DNA of 64,000 nucleotides from Lates calcarifer (lineage: Eukaryota > Chordata > Actinopteri > Centropomidae): contig NC_066838.1 in the NCBI RefSeq assembly GCF_001640805.2, forward strand, positions 13,849,632-13,913,631, in the 5' to 3' direction. Of this stretch, positions 39,701 to 55,020 are shown piece after piece. Made by a program: the position numbers and the translations under genes. Each line of letters begins with the position of its first letter. The first letter of the stretch is position 1. Below the pieces are notes generated by a model, which saw only the letters and a program-made list of their open reading frames with translations, did not search any database and was not told where the DNA came from.

Positions 39701-42700
39701 AAGCACACATGCACGCACAGATACACCTATCCCCCAAATTTTTCCTGGGCCCCACGCTCTAGTTTGGGTTTGAGCTCTGTTTCCTGTTTCCCTCAACACA
39801 GACAACCAATATCTTGTTAAACTCTCTGTGCTGTGACACTTCACATCAAAATGAACACCTACTGATGGGATGGATGCAGGTCCCACTGGTGATGTGATTG
39901 TGTACAGGGCAGTTTTTATATCAGGCTGTGCAGTATTTCAAAGGAAAGTGGGCCAACCAGCATCCAATTTAGAGAACTCAGAGGTCACACTATGACCTTT
40001 TACAAGATATGCTTTACTGCAGTTGTGATTGGAATTGGGTATTAGTTTTTAAAAGAGATGGGGAATGGATTGGGAATTTGAGAGAAGAAATTGATCCGCT
40101 GAATGGATTGCAGGAACTGGACAAGTGGAATTCCTCTCCTCCTTTTAATTCAGCCCCACCTCAGCCTGGCCCAACCCCCATCTCTTTCCTCCTCTTGGGC
40201 TGCTGCGTTTACAAGCGAGCGGGGCATTCTGTTTTACAAGTGAGCCTGGTGCGTCTCGGTGTGCTAGCAACATTAAAATTGAACCCGTCTTATCTGTGCA
40301 AAGCGTGAGGCTTTACATCAGAGGTTGTCGTGCTGCTGCCATGAGGCTCCTGTGTGCTTTTATGTAATGTGGTGCAGTCAAAAACCCAGCGGACAATTAA
40401 AGTGAGGTGATAGATAAACAAGTGATTGAAGGCAGGGATGTTAGTTTGTGGAATGTAAGGTAGAGTTGTGGGGGGAGGGCAACTTCACTGCCAAACTGTT
40501 TACCATTGTTAACAAGGCCAAGTCCAACACATGACATGCATTTCTCAGCCAAATCAAGTGTCATCATCATTTACAGACAGACTGATCTCCGGAGAAATGC
40601 AATTTTCAAAGTTGTGCCTATTTTGTGCTGAGTTGCATATGGCAAAGCTAATTTCCCATCTGACCATTAGCACTCTGGTCCAGTATCAAGCACGGAGAGC
40701 CTAATTCAGCAAAGGCTCGGGGAGGGTTGTGTTTCTGCCAACACAGATTGTTGGACAGATTGGCAATCCTTCACTGTGTATGGACGCAGTGTTTTTCCCT
40801 GAAATTGTAGGCCATTATAACAAATTACTTGCAAAAACACCATTAAAGTAAACAAAAAACCTCTTGCATCTGTTTTGATGTTCGGCCTGTTCCAGTTCAA
40901 TTGCACCTCAGTTCATTATCCTTTCTCAGTTTTCCTCTTTCCTCAGTATTTTTCCATTTTTGTACTCCCTTCCATAACACTGTCTTTCCAAATTACTTGA
41001 ACGTGTTTCCTCCCGCCTGGGTCCCCCCTTCCCAATCGGCATCCTCTGATCTCCTTTCATTCTGCTCTCTTTCTTGGCCCACTCCTCCTCCCCCACTGCT
41101 TTCCTTTTCTCCTCCTCATTTTATATTTTTGGCTGAGCTGAGGACCTTTCTTAGCGCAGTGACCTTTCTGGTTTTAAATTAAGCCCCACTGCGGCATGTC
41201 TCTCTTCATAGACCGCTGGTTACGAGCCTTCAGAGAACCGCAAAAAAATAACGATTCTGATGAAATGGCCCCTTTAAAAAGCTCTTCCAAATTCCTTTTA
41301 CATTTTTCTTCCCCTCTTCCCCCCTTTCTGGTCACATTAATATTCACACTAATGAGGAACATCCTAAAGAGCAGACCATGGAAAATGTGAGATGAGACAC
41401 ATGCACATGCCTCCCCACATGCACATCATACACACACAGTTGCTCATTGCTAATGGGTTCTAATCAAATGCCATGTATGTTTGAAGTGATTTATGAAATC
41501 TGGGCAGCCTATGCTTGCAATGTGATTGCTTAATCAGAATGAGACCATTTTTCAATGGATAACCTAGTTTGTGGCCTTTTAGGAGAGACCATGTTTTACA
41601 TTATGTGATTAATAGGCTTCTATTAAATTGTATTTAGATGATGAAGAGCTTTTTTACTGTGTTGAGGTCATGTTGTTACCTGGTAGTTCTGTATTTGTTT
41701 CAATACTTCACATATGTCCAGAATTTCACAGTATGATGTCAACAGGTCGATGCTATGTTAGGAAACAGGATGATGATAAACCTCAGTGCAGTATAGTCAT
41801 ACAGGACCTCCCAGGTGCTGAGTAGGTGTAATGGCCTTGTTCACTCTCATCAACCTCTGGTCTCATGTGTATAATCCTGTCTTGCTTTCGGAAAATGGAA
41901 ATTGGGAATCTGACTCAGTCAACCAAAGCGTGCAACAGAAATGCCCCAAATTTAATTGAAACAACATGAGCTATATCCGCTCTCCAGAGCCACAATCAAA
42001 CCATACCTGTTCATTGCATCCCTATAAAACTCAAGACAGTGAAAGCAACAGCAATTACTGGGAATAATCAGAGCAATTAAGCTCTCCAGTGAAGACTGAG
42101 CTGAAGGCTGTTTTGGGCCTCATGGGAAAAGACTTCCAATGAGTGTCATGGACACACTTGCAGACATGTAGGTAACCTTTATTTAACCACTTAATCTCAT
42201 TGAGATCAACATTTCTTTTGCAGGAAAGACCTGAGTGTAGCAGAAGAAATAAACAAAGAGAGAAGAGAAGATGCATGGTAACAGCATCAGAAATGATCAC
42301 AGACATCTCTAAAAATGTCCAAAATTAAAAGTTTAAAATCCCACGGTGGAGTGAGATATTAGTTTTTGAATTCTATGTGCACCTAATTTATTCCATTGAT
42401 AGGGAGCATATTATTTGAAGGGAGTCTTTCCAAATTCAGTTTTTATCTGTGGATTATCCAGAGTTAGCATTTCCTGAGATCTGGTCTGATAGCTTTAAAG
42501 AGAAGATGAGAGATGTTATAGAAGGCAGCTTTATGAGGAGACCTTTATAAACAAAGAAGATAGTTTGTAATCCTTGTCTTATTGCTGGTTAGAACCGGCC
42601 TGCTTTTTCATGTAGTGCACAGTGATGAGTATATCTATTCCCTGTAATGAAGCATAAGGTTCAGTGGTATTCTGGAAGAGGTTAGCACCACACTGGGAAG

Positions 42701-45700
42701 ATGGCTGTATTTGAGCACATTAGAGCTGCACATCTCCCAGTTACATATTTCGTACTATAAAATTTCCACTGACACCCTCAGATGCAGAGACAGTACCAAG
42801 AAAAAAGGGGTGTGGAAATTTCAGAGCAACCTGTGACTTAATGTGGAAATATGCAGACATTAAATGTGCTGGTTTTCTCCTCTCGACAGATTGGTACTCT
42901 CCACTTAAGGCGAGTACACTGTAGCCTTGAATATTAATCTCCCTCCCTATATAGGCTGCATCTAACAACACAGAGATGATTTCTGGGGCCTCTCTCCTTA
43001 GGTGCTCCTTGTAGCCTTGGTAACCCTAATGAATTATGGGCCAGCCCAGTTAAAACATGTGTGGTATTACCCCATTCCAGGGTGTGTCCTCCTGGGTGTC
43101 CATGAATCACTGATCTCATCAGACTGGTTCCCTCTCCTTCTCTCTCTCCTCACTACTCTTCACATCTCTCTCTCTCCTTTCTCTCCCTCTCTTTGCTCCC
43201 CTCCCCCATTCCCTGTCACACTCCAGTCCCCCAGAGCATCTGTCTGGGATCTGCCAGGCTCATCAGAGGAGAGGAGAAGGCTAACTGGGAGCCTGTAGTG
43301 GCTGTAAATCTGACCAGGGAGGTAAGAGAGTCTGCAGCGGCCACACTTCCACTGCAGCCCAGTAAGTCCAGCAGGCTCCCAGCATGCTGAAAACCTCTGA
43401 CTTGCATCAACACGTGCAGACACATAACACACACACACAAATACTCAACAAGGCAGTTTGAACTCAGGTGTTCAGGTGTCATTGCCATTAAAGCTCACCT
43501 AACTTCACTGCAATTAGCTAAACCTGTTTAAACCTGTGAGTGATAATGAGCTCTCATGCTATATCTTTACCATTTCATCACATAATCAGCCAGCATGCAT
43601 ATACACGCTTACAGCGCATAAGCCTTTCTATAGAGGAAAAAAGACAAACATGTTTCTGAGATTCTTACATTGAGTTTTTTTTGTTGATCCCTTGTGAGTC
43701 TATTTTGCTTCATGGAATTAATTAAAAGGTGCCTTGACTGGCCTGTATCTAGGAGAGAAAAGTTTCTGTTGGAATAAGACATAGATAAGACTTGTTTATG
43801 TTCAAGTGTTTATTATTCCCTAGAAAGAGGACGGTGGCAAATGTTTGCTGCTAAGGAGGTGATGAGAGTTGGGTCGTATGCTATCTGAGAGGTGCAAAGT
43901 ATTATTTAATCCATGGTGCTATGCAGAGGTAATTTCAGTCTCAGAGCAGCCATAAAGCCCTGGAAGCCTAGCACAGATCTGGACTGCAATGCAGTGAGGT
44001 GGGCCCTGCTCTCTCATACATACATTTAGCTGGGTGTGATACCATTCCATACACATAGACACACACCCTCCCTCTCCTTATCTGAGAAATAAGCATTTTT
44101 ACAGAGTTTGAGCTGTAAAAGGAGAGGAGCAGATAGCCCATAAATCTAGCCATAAAAACGTTAAGTTGTCAGAGGTGCCATCAGCTATCAATCGTGTGCG
44201 GCAAGCTGATGAAGGGGAAATAGGTGATAAAAAACAGCATTTTAGGGAAATTATGTCCAGTCTTCCATTTGCGAAGTGCTGCAGTCGCATCACGGTAGAA
44301 TCTTAATCACTGGCTGGTGTGGCCAGGGACTGTTCCTTGGTGTGACAGTGAGGAGGAGCACACCCTGGTGGGAGGGTGGGATATGGAGGAGGAAAGGAGA
44401 GCCGTAGGGAAGAGGGGTGGGGGTGGGGGGGCAGCGTTGTAGAAAATTATACAACTAGCATAAATCACTTCTACACTACCGTTTTTCTCTCTCCCTCAAT
44501 TTCTCGCTTCCCCCATCTTCCTCACGCACTCTCTCTCACTCTTCCTTTGCTCCTTTCTCTCCTTCATGGCCGTGCATCTCCCTCTCCTCATTTGCACTCC
44601 CACTGCTCTTCACCCTGACAGTCCCCCTGGCTTTCTGCCCTTTATTCTTTCTTTCAGTTCCTGGCCATGTGCTTTATTTGAAACACTGCTGGTTACCCTC
44701 ACTATCCCACTCTCCATCCATCTCAACTTCATTTCCACTGTGGTTTGTTTACATGCTTTCTTTATTGATCTGCTTTTTGTTGCCTACTAGGGATTTATCC
44801 CCTGTCCATGGGACTGTATTAGGGAACCTTGAGATTGACTTGTCTCTCTGAGATGGTTCAGATATAGTCTGTTCTTGAAATAAAAGAAAATACCATCTGG
44901 GCTGCAGCTTATTTCACACTTTATCAGACAGCACTGTGACAGGATTTCTGGTTCTTTCTTTATTGTGGTATTTTCCTCCACAAATAGAAAAAACAACCAG
45001 TGATGCTTTTATGTCCAAAGGCATTTTAATACAAGTTGGGTTTTCACTAAAACAGCTGTGAGATGAAAGTAAATTATTCTATACCCCATAGCCATTTTTA
45101 TATTAACTTATGTATAATACAGTGTCTTATGCACATGAGTGTAAGGGAGTGCAGGCTAGCAGCACAGAGAAATGATATAAAGGCATCATATGACAGTACC
45201 CTTGCCTATTGAATTGATAAATGTCTTCATTGTCTGATCTGTGATCTCCCCCTTTAATCTAAGGTCATTTGTTAATTAATTTGAATAGCCTTACAGGCTC
45301 TGGTTCTGCTCCAGTGGTCTCGGTTGAGTGATGTCATTCTGCACTGAGCAGACTTTAAACACTGCGAAATGGATGCAGTGATGCATGTTCATCTGCAGTG
45401 GCCCCTCTAGTATTTTCTGCCTTGTGTCCATTTATCAGGGGAAGGTGTTACTGAGAACAAAGCACTCCTCAAGGGGTGGAAAGTGGCAATGCTATATTTT
45501 CTCACTTGAGCTGGTGACAACGATGGGGTTGTATCGATTTATATAGAGCTTCTAGTTCTGATGAGTTTATGAAGTTATGATGTTTATGCAGGGCTGCCAG
45601 AATACTGGCCTCATTCACAAAGTTACTGGTAACCTACCAAGTGGTTCTCTGTGGTCCTGGTGGTTTATGCTGAGCCATTAAAGATGCTCTGTGGCAGTGA

Positions 45701-48700
45701 TCACAGTTGGCAGATCCTTGTGTCAGGGGCTGTGCTGCCACCTTTAGTCCAACTGAGGTACTGTAATGCAGTATCTATTCCCCACAGCATCAGTTTTGGT
45801 GAGCTACTCTGCAGTTCAGTCACACAGCATGTGTTTGTGACAGAGGGTGGTTTAACAACACATCTAACCTTACTGCATTACAGCTAGTGTAGCAGTGAAC
45901 ATGTAGACTTTATGTAAAATGGACTGTCACAAAGATATACCGTCCCAACTGTGTTTCATCTTTTCCACCCTCAGTACGATTGTTTAAAACACCTAGGTAT
46001 TAACTTTGTGAGAAGTGTTATCTTCCCATGTTTTTCAGCTCCATTGTTATACATTTAGTCTGTCATGTGTCCCTTATCATGCTTGTGCTATTTGTTGATT
46101 TGACAGACATCTTTTTCACACATGAAATGTTACTTATTGGTATCTAGTGGTGTTGCTGCTTTAAGCTTAAAGTTGTGAGCATGTTTTTCCCTCTATGCAC
46201 AGTTGATACACACTGGTCCCTGGCTCAGCTTGAAAAAGTGCTCTATGCATATGTAATCATTGTAACAGCCAAAAACTGGTGAGCATTTATAAAAGGCTTT
46301 TAAACATTGCCAGAATGAATGACATGAAAAGCAAAGGCTCTGATCTCAGCTGGATGATGGTGGATTACTTTAATGTTTTTAACGCACAAGGCCAGAGACC
46401 AGGAAATTTGCCATTAATTGTCTCAATTCTGTTCATTTAGGTTGCAGCTAGTTTTTCCTGTGTAATTTGTTTCAAAGCTAGGCTGCCATGACCTTGCCTT
46501 CACATGAGAGTGGGTGTTTGTGCAAAACTCAAAACTGTTTGTACTCAGAAGCTCATTCTTTTGACTAATGCGTTTATAGATTTTGATGATGTGATAAACC
46601 TCTGGGACTTTCAAATGCTGTGCTTCCTCACATCCATTCTAGACCCTCAGACAATTTAAGTGCCTTTCATTGACATTAACCCCAGGCACTGCAGATGATA
46701 TAAATGATTGGGTGAATAGGACTATTATATATATATGAATATATAAGATCTGGGATATTTTCTCTGGCTTATTCTCTTATAGGGAGTGGTTTTTCCTCTC
46801 TGATGAAATGTTAGTGCAGTTATGACTGCATATGACAGGGGGCAGTCGAGCACACACATAAAGGCAGCAGAGAGCCACAGACAGTCCTGCCTCTGCACAT
46901 CTCCTTCTCTCCCTTTGTGGCAGTGTTGCTGTTTCTTTCTATCAGTATATCTTAAAAGGAAGTTGCAAATTAAGCATATCTGTGCAATGTTGGATGAATA
47001 ACTGTTTAGATTAGAACTACTAATTGTATCTGAATCATTTTTAGTTGTGGATATAGTCCTGTGAAGCCCTGCTGTAATCATAAGCACTCATTATATCTCC
47101 TATTATATCCCCTATTAATGTTCTCTTCATTAGCATTAAATCATGCCAGTCATTTTCTTTTGGAGGTCAAATGAGGCAAAATGAGGGATAGTGAAGATGA
47201 TATTGTCTATAGGACAATGTCTGAGGGGGAAAAAAAAAGTGGCTTTAAGACTATAACACATAAATGTTAAAGCATTCAAAAAGTTTAAACAGCATACATA
47301 AAAAGAACATTTATTCACTCTCCAAAGTAAGCTTGCCAGTTACAGTTCAATGAATTCAAAATGTGGAGTTGTAATTTTGCACCCATAAAACTATTGAAAG
47401 AATTTCATTCATTTCACTACTACTCATTTCACTACTCGCCCCATTTATGAGCAATAAGAAATAGATACATTAATGTTATTGCATATTTGAATAATGGTGC
47501 TGCACTAAACTTCTTACTGAACATTTGCAGAATGGTTTTGTTTTTCCTTTTCTTCTAAACCAAAGAAAGTAAAACCGAGTAATGATTTCAGGCCACTTAT
47601 GATTAAGTTTTGGAAGCAGCTTCCATTTTTTAAATTCTTATTTATATTTATTGTTATGCTTCTTTATGTGTTTATAATAGAACATAATAAAATTAAATAT
47701 TGCTGTTTGTTTTCATTTGCAAGTAATTAGTTTCCTCCCTCTCAGCACTTTGGCCGTCGGTTTGATTAAAGGTTTGCTGCTTTTTCTCTGCGGGTGTTTG
47801 CAGAAAAGTATGCTGATTGTAGAAGTATGGCTGTATAGCACGCTGTGTAGGCCTATTTGTTATTGTGCTATTACTATGATTACATCCTCGGTTTAAGCTT
47901 GTTTTTTAAGCCCAGTGTCACTTCTGTTTCCTCAGCCCTCCATAGAAGAAAGGTCATAAACCTTCTTTTTTTTCAAGCAGCCATGTTAAAAAGAACACCT
48001 GTAACTCGACACACAGACCCCTCTACTCAAATGCCAGGGGCAACTTTATGACTCATGGGAATGGGGACACACGGGCTAAATAGATAGTTTGTGTACAAGC
48101 CTATCTTCCAGTCGAGCATTCTCTTGGTTTCAAACATCTGAATGGAGGCCATTTTGGTTTGGCCTTATGTTTGCACAGTCCTGGGATTGTGCAGGCGCTA
48201 GTGGGGGATGGGTGGGCTGCTGCCACTACCCTGAAGACTCCTGTTAATGTTTTAGTCATTCTGGAGCCGTTGGGCTGGGAGACAGATTCAGTCAAAAAGC
48301 ATTTGAGCACCCTCAGGTCCTCAGAGTGATTTACTGCGTATTTGGACATCTGCAAAGAGCTTTTGCACCTTGAAATTCTCTCTCTCAGTCTCGCTCCCTC
48401 TCTTTCTATCTCTCCTTGCGGTAGTAAACCCTTGGGAATGTTCTGTCATACTGAGTCACCTTGAAGATATCCACGGTAGAGACACTTCCTGTCACCTTGT
48501 TCCTCAATGATCCACCCCTCCCTCCCCTCCACTCCTCTATCTTACCTCATCTCTCTATCACCTTCAAACCTTCTGCTTGGGCCTCAACCACACCCCTCTC
48601 ATCTTGGCCATCAGATTTAATGTGTGCTGCTCCTGCTCCTGTGTCTCTTAACCCACCTCTTGCTCACCAGCTGGACACATCAATCCATGTGACAGGTGCT

Positions 48701-51700
48701 TGTCAGTCTGCTCCTTAATGGGAAGCAGCCCAAAAAGGAAACACAAAGTCATAGGCAGCCCAACTCCACCAGGGGAAGAGAAAATATGTCAATATATGAA
48801 CACATCTTTATAGGATATATATCCTCAGTAACAAGATAAGTGTGGGTAACTGATAAGCAGTTATGAGTAAGTTACGTTACCTTGACAAGTTGTATTTACT
48901 GCTTTGTTGCCTATGGCGGCCACTCTGAGTCGAGTGAAGAGGAGAGCTGTCAGTGGTCATCAATAACAGGTCTGTGTGGTGTGGGTGGTGCAGGCTGTGT
49001 GGCATGTGTTTTAGAAGTGATGGCCAGAGGCCCTCTGTCTCTGCAGCTCTGAAAATATGGTGTCATTAGCATCTGCGTCTCCATAACTGGGACTGTTGCT
49101 GAAGAGGCCCAAACATATCTGGTATGCAGTGTTTAGGAGGCACGCAGACAGGATAATTGCTGGGCAGAATCTGTCCGCAGCTCCAGACTTTCAAGTGCTC
49201 ATTGCCTTTGAGCGTTTTACACCCCAAGTGGCTGAATAGCCCAGGGGAAACAAGGTCTGCACTGATTTATTGCTCACCCTTAAGTCTTTTGTTTTTTAAG
49301 ACCAAGGACAACTTAATCAGCCACCAAAGAAGTCGTCTCAGAATTGAGTTTGTAATATCATTAATGTTTGACTGGTTAGTTGTTGCACATAGGAGTCAGA
49401 ATGTAAAATAGAGCCAGTGTGCTAAGCCTTTATCCCTTACTGGCGCATTCCCTAAAATGTTTGGCTGCATTTCATAACCACAGCAGTCTTTCTGCCAGTA
49501 CAAGTGATTAAACACAAGAACAAAGTGTTCTTGTTGAGGTGGAGAAAGACTCAGAATGTTGTCTGGTTAAATCTGAAACCGTACCTGTGAGTTAAATAAT
49601 TCATGTTGGTTAACATTGATTCGCCACATCTTTCTTGCATGCTGTGACAATGTTTAACGACAGTGTAACATGAATGAATTTGCAGTGCTCTTCATTCTGT
49701 TTCTTTACTTAATCTTTTCTTTTGTGTTTGACTACACAAATGAGACAGTCCAAGTAATGCTAAAATTATGCCAAAAGATTAACTGTCTTGTCTCCCTCTC
49801 TGTCCCTCCTCACCTCCCTTGCTTTCTTGTTAAAACACACAAAAAAAGAGTTCATAATTAGTTACATATGGTGCTCAACTGGCATACCCATTTATTTGTG
49901 TGTTGGCAAGACACATTTACAGTCAAATGTTATGTCTTGCCATAAACATATTTATTGTTATATTATACACTTGAGGGGATGGCACAGTGATTGACACCAC
50001 AATGAGGAAAAGAGTAGAGAGACTTTTCATTCCATTAAGAGCAATTTTATACTTGCACAACAAACGGCAAATATAAAGTAAACTACATCTTTGTTACAAT
50101 TATGGTCTTGTCTGTGTTGTCAAAAATAAAGTTTTATTCAACATTCAGCATTTATTTCCTAAGTGGGATGAAATACAGAAGCTGGACATAGTATAGGCAA
50201 CACTTGAGCAAAAGCTGCCTTTGTGTAACTCAGGTAGTAGTATAGTTTAAGTTGTGTCAGAGAGGTGTTGATTCAGTTGTTTTGTCACCCCCCACTCTCA
50301 AATGTACAGAGGTAGGTGTGTGCTGGTGTGTTTGAGGAGCAAATATTTGGGACTGATATTTTAATTAAGCATTTTACCAAAATATTAGGTACAGCTTGAT
50401 ACATGAGTTAAATTAACAGCTCTCCCGACATTGTCTTAGTATGAGCTTAAATGGGTAGTATTAATACTATATATTCTATACTATACAGGGTTTCTTTTAC
50501 TATATCCACCAAGTTTTCAGTCAAAATTAACATTAAGTGTTCTCTTTCACAATGTCAGGTGACAAACTGACACATACATGTCAAAGAGTGAACTACTCTA
50601 TATACATCTGCATAGTTTGTCTGGTACTAATCCACAGCCTTTTGCCTAGTACAAGGATATTACACACTTAGGCTCATTTTGACACAGAAAAAAATCTGTT
50701 CAAACAAATCTGTTAAAACAAATTATCTATGCACAATAAATGTATTATTACTGCCTCAGTCAGCTCAATCCAAACTAGAAAATGTTTGGCTTCTCTCAGG
50801 ATTTAGCTCAAATTAGAGCTGGAATATCAGTCCATTTGAACAAACCCCTGCTTAGCCCTCTAAGGTATGGCTCAAAGTATGCTAAACCTCAGCCAGCAGC
50901 CATTACTTGCCAGCACTATAAATGCCCAGATGTCAGTACCTAAGCAAAGCCTGACATGAGGAAAAATGATTAAGACAAGCAGAATCTCTAATACACACAC
51001 AAAAACGCCAGCAGCTACTGAGAGATAAATATTTGCTTGAAGTTATCTTATCAGTTGAATCTATCAGAACTGACAGAACAGCTAATAAAACTTCAAACAG
51101 TAGCTTTAAATTATGTATACATTCATGGTTCCTCAATGCTTTACTCTTCCCACAGAAGTTAATGACTCATTTGAAATGTACTCAGAGCCGGTGGAAACTT
51201 ACATGCATTGTGCAATATATATATATCTACATTGACATATAACCTATTCGTTCTCCAGCCAAAAATAAATACTGACAAAGGCTTTCTGGCTATTTAATTA
51301 GAGGCTATTTAATGGCTTCCATGTTGCTCTGAAATGGTTAGTAGTGGTGGTGGAGACAGAGTTGGATGGCAGTGGTGAAAAAGAGTGACATCAGCATATG
51401 TAACTGGAAACATATGAAGTCTAATTACGTAATATCCGTCTTTGCTGTAATGGAGCGTAATGGAACTCCTTCACAGGTGTCACAAAAAGACAGGAAACAT
51501 TACAAAATAATTAATATGGAAAACATGTTGAAGAGGGCAGGGAAAGTCTTTGTGGAGCCATGTTGTGCAGAGGCATATTTCCCCCATTTGGTCAGAGGTG
51601 GACTAGAAAAGATAGATCCTTTTCTGTTTTGCAGTCTGAACTCCACCCACATGACCAAATAAGTCCACAAAGCTGCTCTATGTACTTCACTTTTCTTTGC

Positions 51701-52784
51701 TACAAAGCGAAAGGTCCTGTGGTCTGATTAAAAATAATACTTTTTTCCTTTTGCAAGGATTTTATGACAATGGTATATGCATATACTTGTGTAATTATTC
51801 ACAGGGACACGTTAAGGCTCCAGACATGGGTGTGTGCTCATGCAGACATGGAAAACCCACCGAAGTCGAGGGAAAACTGCTTAGATGAAGGGAATTAAAG
51901 ACCTTGTCAAATGACCGTTAGTGGTTAACTCTCTAGGGGAATGGCAGTGGCAGTTGAGAGCGATGCACCACAGAAAGTGATTCTGAATCACAGCTTTTGC
52001 AGTTTTAGACGACTTAAGGACCAGTGCCAAATCTAGTCATAAATAAACAGACAACCTCCCACCGAAAGTTAAAACAAGCGATTGGAATAAATTTCATTCC
52101 TAAATTTATAGCCTGAGTTCTTTATACAAAAACTGACAGTAAGTGACTGTTAAACAAGATTAAAAAAACAGTTTATTGATTGTAAAAGGTCTAGTAAAGA
52201 AGACCTTTATTTTTGAGTTACGATGTGATGAAAAAACAGTGAAAAGCTATGGCTCATGAAATATCCATAAATACTCATAATATAGCTAAAAACTGGAGCC
52301 TAAGCTTTGTATAACAGTTTTTGTTACACCTAATTTGAATCGGGAACACATACTAAAACATATACTCCATGTTATTCTCCATGTACATGTCAGTCAAATA
52401 CGCAGGATTTCTATGCAGAGATTTTTTCATGTACAAGTCCATCTCTCAGCATTTGCACACTCACTGCAGTAAAGGAGAAGATATCCTGCTCTTCAGTACA
52501 CCTTTAACTATATAGAACTTTAGTGACCAAAGGACATGTGTTTGTGTTAGTTTAAAGAGCTCAGTTTTACCTGAATAAACAAAATATGTTTTTAAAGGGG
52601 CAATAATTTGCCATCTGTTGAATTCATACTCCAAACAAATAGGGGGCAGCATATTACCTGAAAGTTAGGTTCTCCTAACAAACAAAGAAATGTTTTGGTT
52701 CCTCCTCCCTCTCGCCTGTGCCATAGTCGGACAAGCTATCGGGCATACCGGGATAAATCTCGATGGGCCAGTGGGCCACCTAAA

Positions 52785-52811
52785 TTTTTTTTTTTTTTTT
52801 TTTTTTTTTTT
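52785..52811. repeat. 27-base poly-T tract
   Basis: Homopolymer immediately after GGGCCAGTGGGCCACCTAAA. Read on the - strand it is a poly-A tail-like run; see findings. Confidence 0.9.
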
Positions 52812-53699
52812 ACTAGCCCTTTCAGTCTCTCTTCCAACTTGTTCTGTGTTCGTGTTATTTAGGGGTGCACATGAGAGTGTCCTGCTTGTGTGTTCTGGGT
52901 GCACTGGCCACTCACAACCAAATTTCAACACTCACATTGAGCTTATGTTAGCTTGACTTATTCTAACCTCAGCGGGCAGTTGTTGCATTTTTCACATAGG
53001 CTTACCTTGCAATCTGATTATGTAACCACAGGCTATTTTCTTTGGTTGATTTTTGATTGACAATTTTCCCAATTTCCTGCACAATTAATTGAATATTGAT
53101 CACAATCATGATTTTGGCTTCCTACAATTAAATGAACATGATTGTACTGTTTGTGTCTGTACAAATCCAGCTACCACAGACAGACTGAAATCATCAATGC
53201 AGTCGCTTCTCATTTTGCCAGAGGTATGTGTCCAAGAAACACTGACTGAAAGTGGTGCTCTGTTGTTTTGGTACACTTTTATTTATATTTTGTTTAGGAG
53301 ATGCACTCTGACTAGGGATCAGTCTTAAATCAGCTTTGCTCTGTTTAGTTAACGTGAAAATACAATAAAATATTGTTCTCAAAATCATCTCTCACGTTGT
53401 CCTGAGCGCAGACTGGACACTACAGTAACTCTCTATCGCCTCTTGAGGTATGAAGTGCCATTATCAAAACGTTACTTTTTTTCTCTCAGACCATAGAACT
53501 CCTTGGAGTGGAGAGTAAATTGAGGACATTTTGGATCTAAACTGCATTTAAACGGAATTATTACTGTTTCACAAATAGTTTTCAGAGTGGTCCACCACCA
53601 TCACTGCTCAAAATTCTGAGAGAGCTGGAATTTTTATATCTTAAGTATGAAAATTGCAAAGCCAGTCAATGTACATTTAGCACATTAGGCTTAAAATGG

Positions 53700-53765
53700 G
53701 AAGTTTAATCAGTCCATCTATCTATATCTATTTCTCTCCATCTTTATCTCTGTATATCTATTTAT
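53700..53765. repeat. Degenerate (ATCT)n repeat
   Basis: CATCTATCTATATCTATTTC and further TCTAT/TATCT units. Confidence 0.6.
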
Positions 53766-54728
53766 TTGTCCTGTAAACCAATCAAACCATGGAAATCAAT
53801 CTGGCTGATTTATGCTTTTCACTGCAGCTAGGTTGAGTCCTCTTATGTGCATTTACAGCCCTCTGGCTTTGTGTGTGTGTGTGTGTGTAGTGTGTGTTTG
53901 TGCTGGCTGGTCTGTGATTCATACAGCCTGGCTGTGTTGGTAAAACCTGTCACATCTTGATTGGGTTCTATATAATTTAGTCTTGCTTGGAGGGATAGAT
54001 GTGTTTGATTGAATGGCACCACTGGCCCATATGGTGATATGATTATCTGTTAGTGCATGTGTTCGTGAACATCTCACAGAGGCTGACTCTGAACAGCTTA
54101 CACCTCTCTGTTGCTGTCCACCTTGTGATAATCTATACCTCAGAAAGATTTTATCTGCACAGTAAGAAGAAAAGGGTTTAAAGTCGATGCTTTGAATATA
54201 TTATGGCTTTCAAGAAATGAAGGTGATTAATCTGTGTGCAGTGACATACATAAAATTAGTTATATATCATTTTATTAGTGGCTGTCACATGGCTGACCCT
54301 TACATATAATGTTAATTGAAATTTTGGCAAAAATGGAAGTAAAGAATAGTCATTTTCAAATGCTACCTGTCAACATTGAACTAAATCAGTTTGTGTCACT
54401 TTACTTAATGTAAGATCATCAGAGTTGGCTTCATGAGAATCTTCCCATTTTTAATCAGTGATGTTACATTACACTTATTATTATTATCATTAACTATACA
54501 TAAATGTGCATATAATTATTATGTCTGTATTGGTAATAATAATCCTTATTGAAATGGTGCTGACTTCATTATCCTGTGAGACACCCTTGAATTTATTTAA
54601 CATGCCTACATACCAGTATGCTACTGCTTTTATATCATAGCTCAGAGCTATTCATTGAAATCCACAGTGCATAAGTTGATCTATACACATTACAGCATGA
54701 TATTATAAACATTAAAAGGGATAGTAGG

Positions 54729-55020
54729 AAATGTGCTCACTTGTTTTCCTGCCAAGAGTTAGATGAGAATATCAATTCTACTTCCATGTTTGTATTTGTA
54801 TATTGTAAATATGTAGCTGGAGCCAGCATCCACTTAACTTAGCTTGGCCTAGTATGAAGACTAGAAAGATAACCAGCAGAGACATATTTAAGCCAAGCTT
54901 AACCCACCATCTAATGGGTCTATCTACACATTGACCATACAGATGTGAGTGGCAAAGCTGTCAGACAAAGCTGTATGCACTGAAAACAAACCCATTTCTC
55001 CAAGATAATCAGAGTAGAGA
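54729..55020 (+). repeat. Interspersed teleost repeat (GCCAAGAGTTAGATGAGAA family)
   Basis: Landmarks: GCCAAGAGTTAGATGAGAAT, GGAGCCAGCATCCACTTAAC, TTAGCTTGGCCTAGTATGAA, GACTAGAAAGATAACCAGCA. This order is that of a repeat widespread in fish genomes. Diverged; ends uncertain. Confidence 0.55.
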
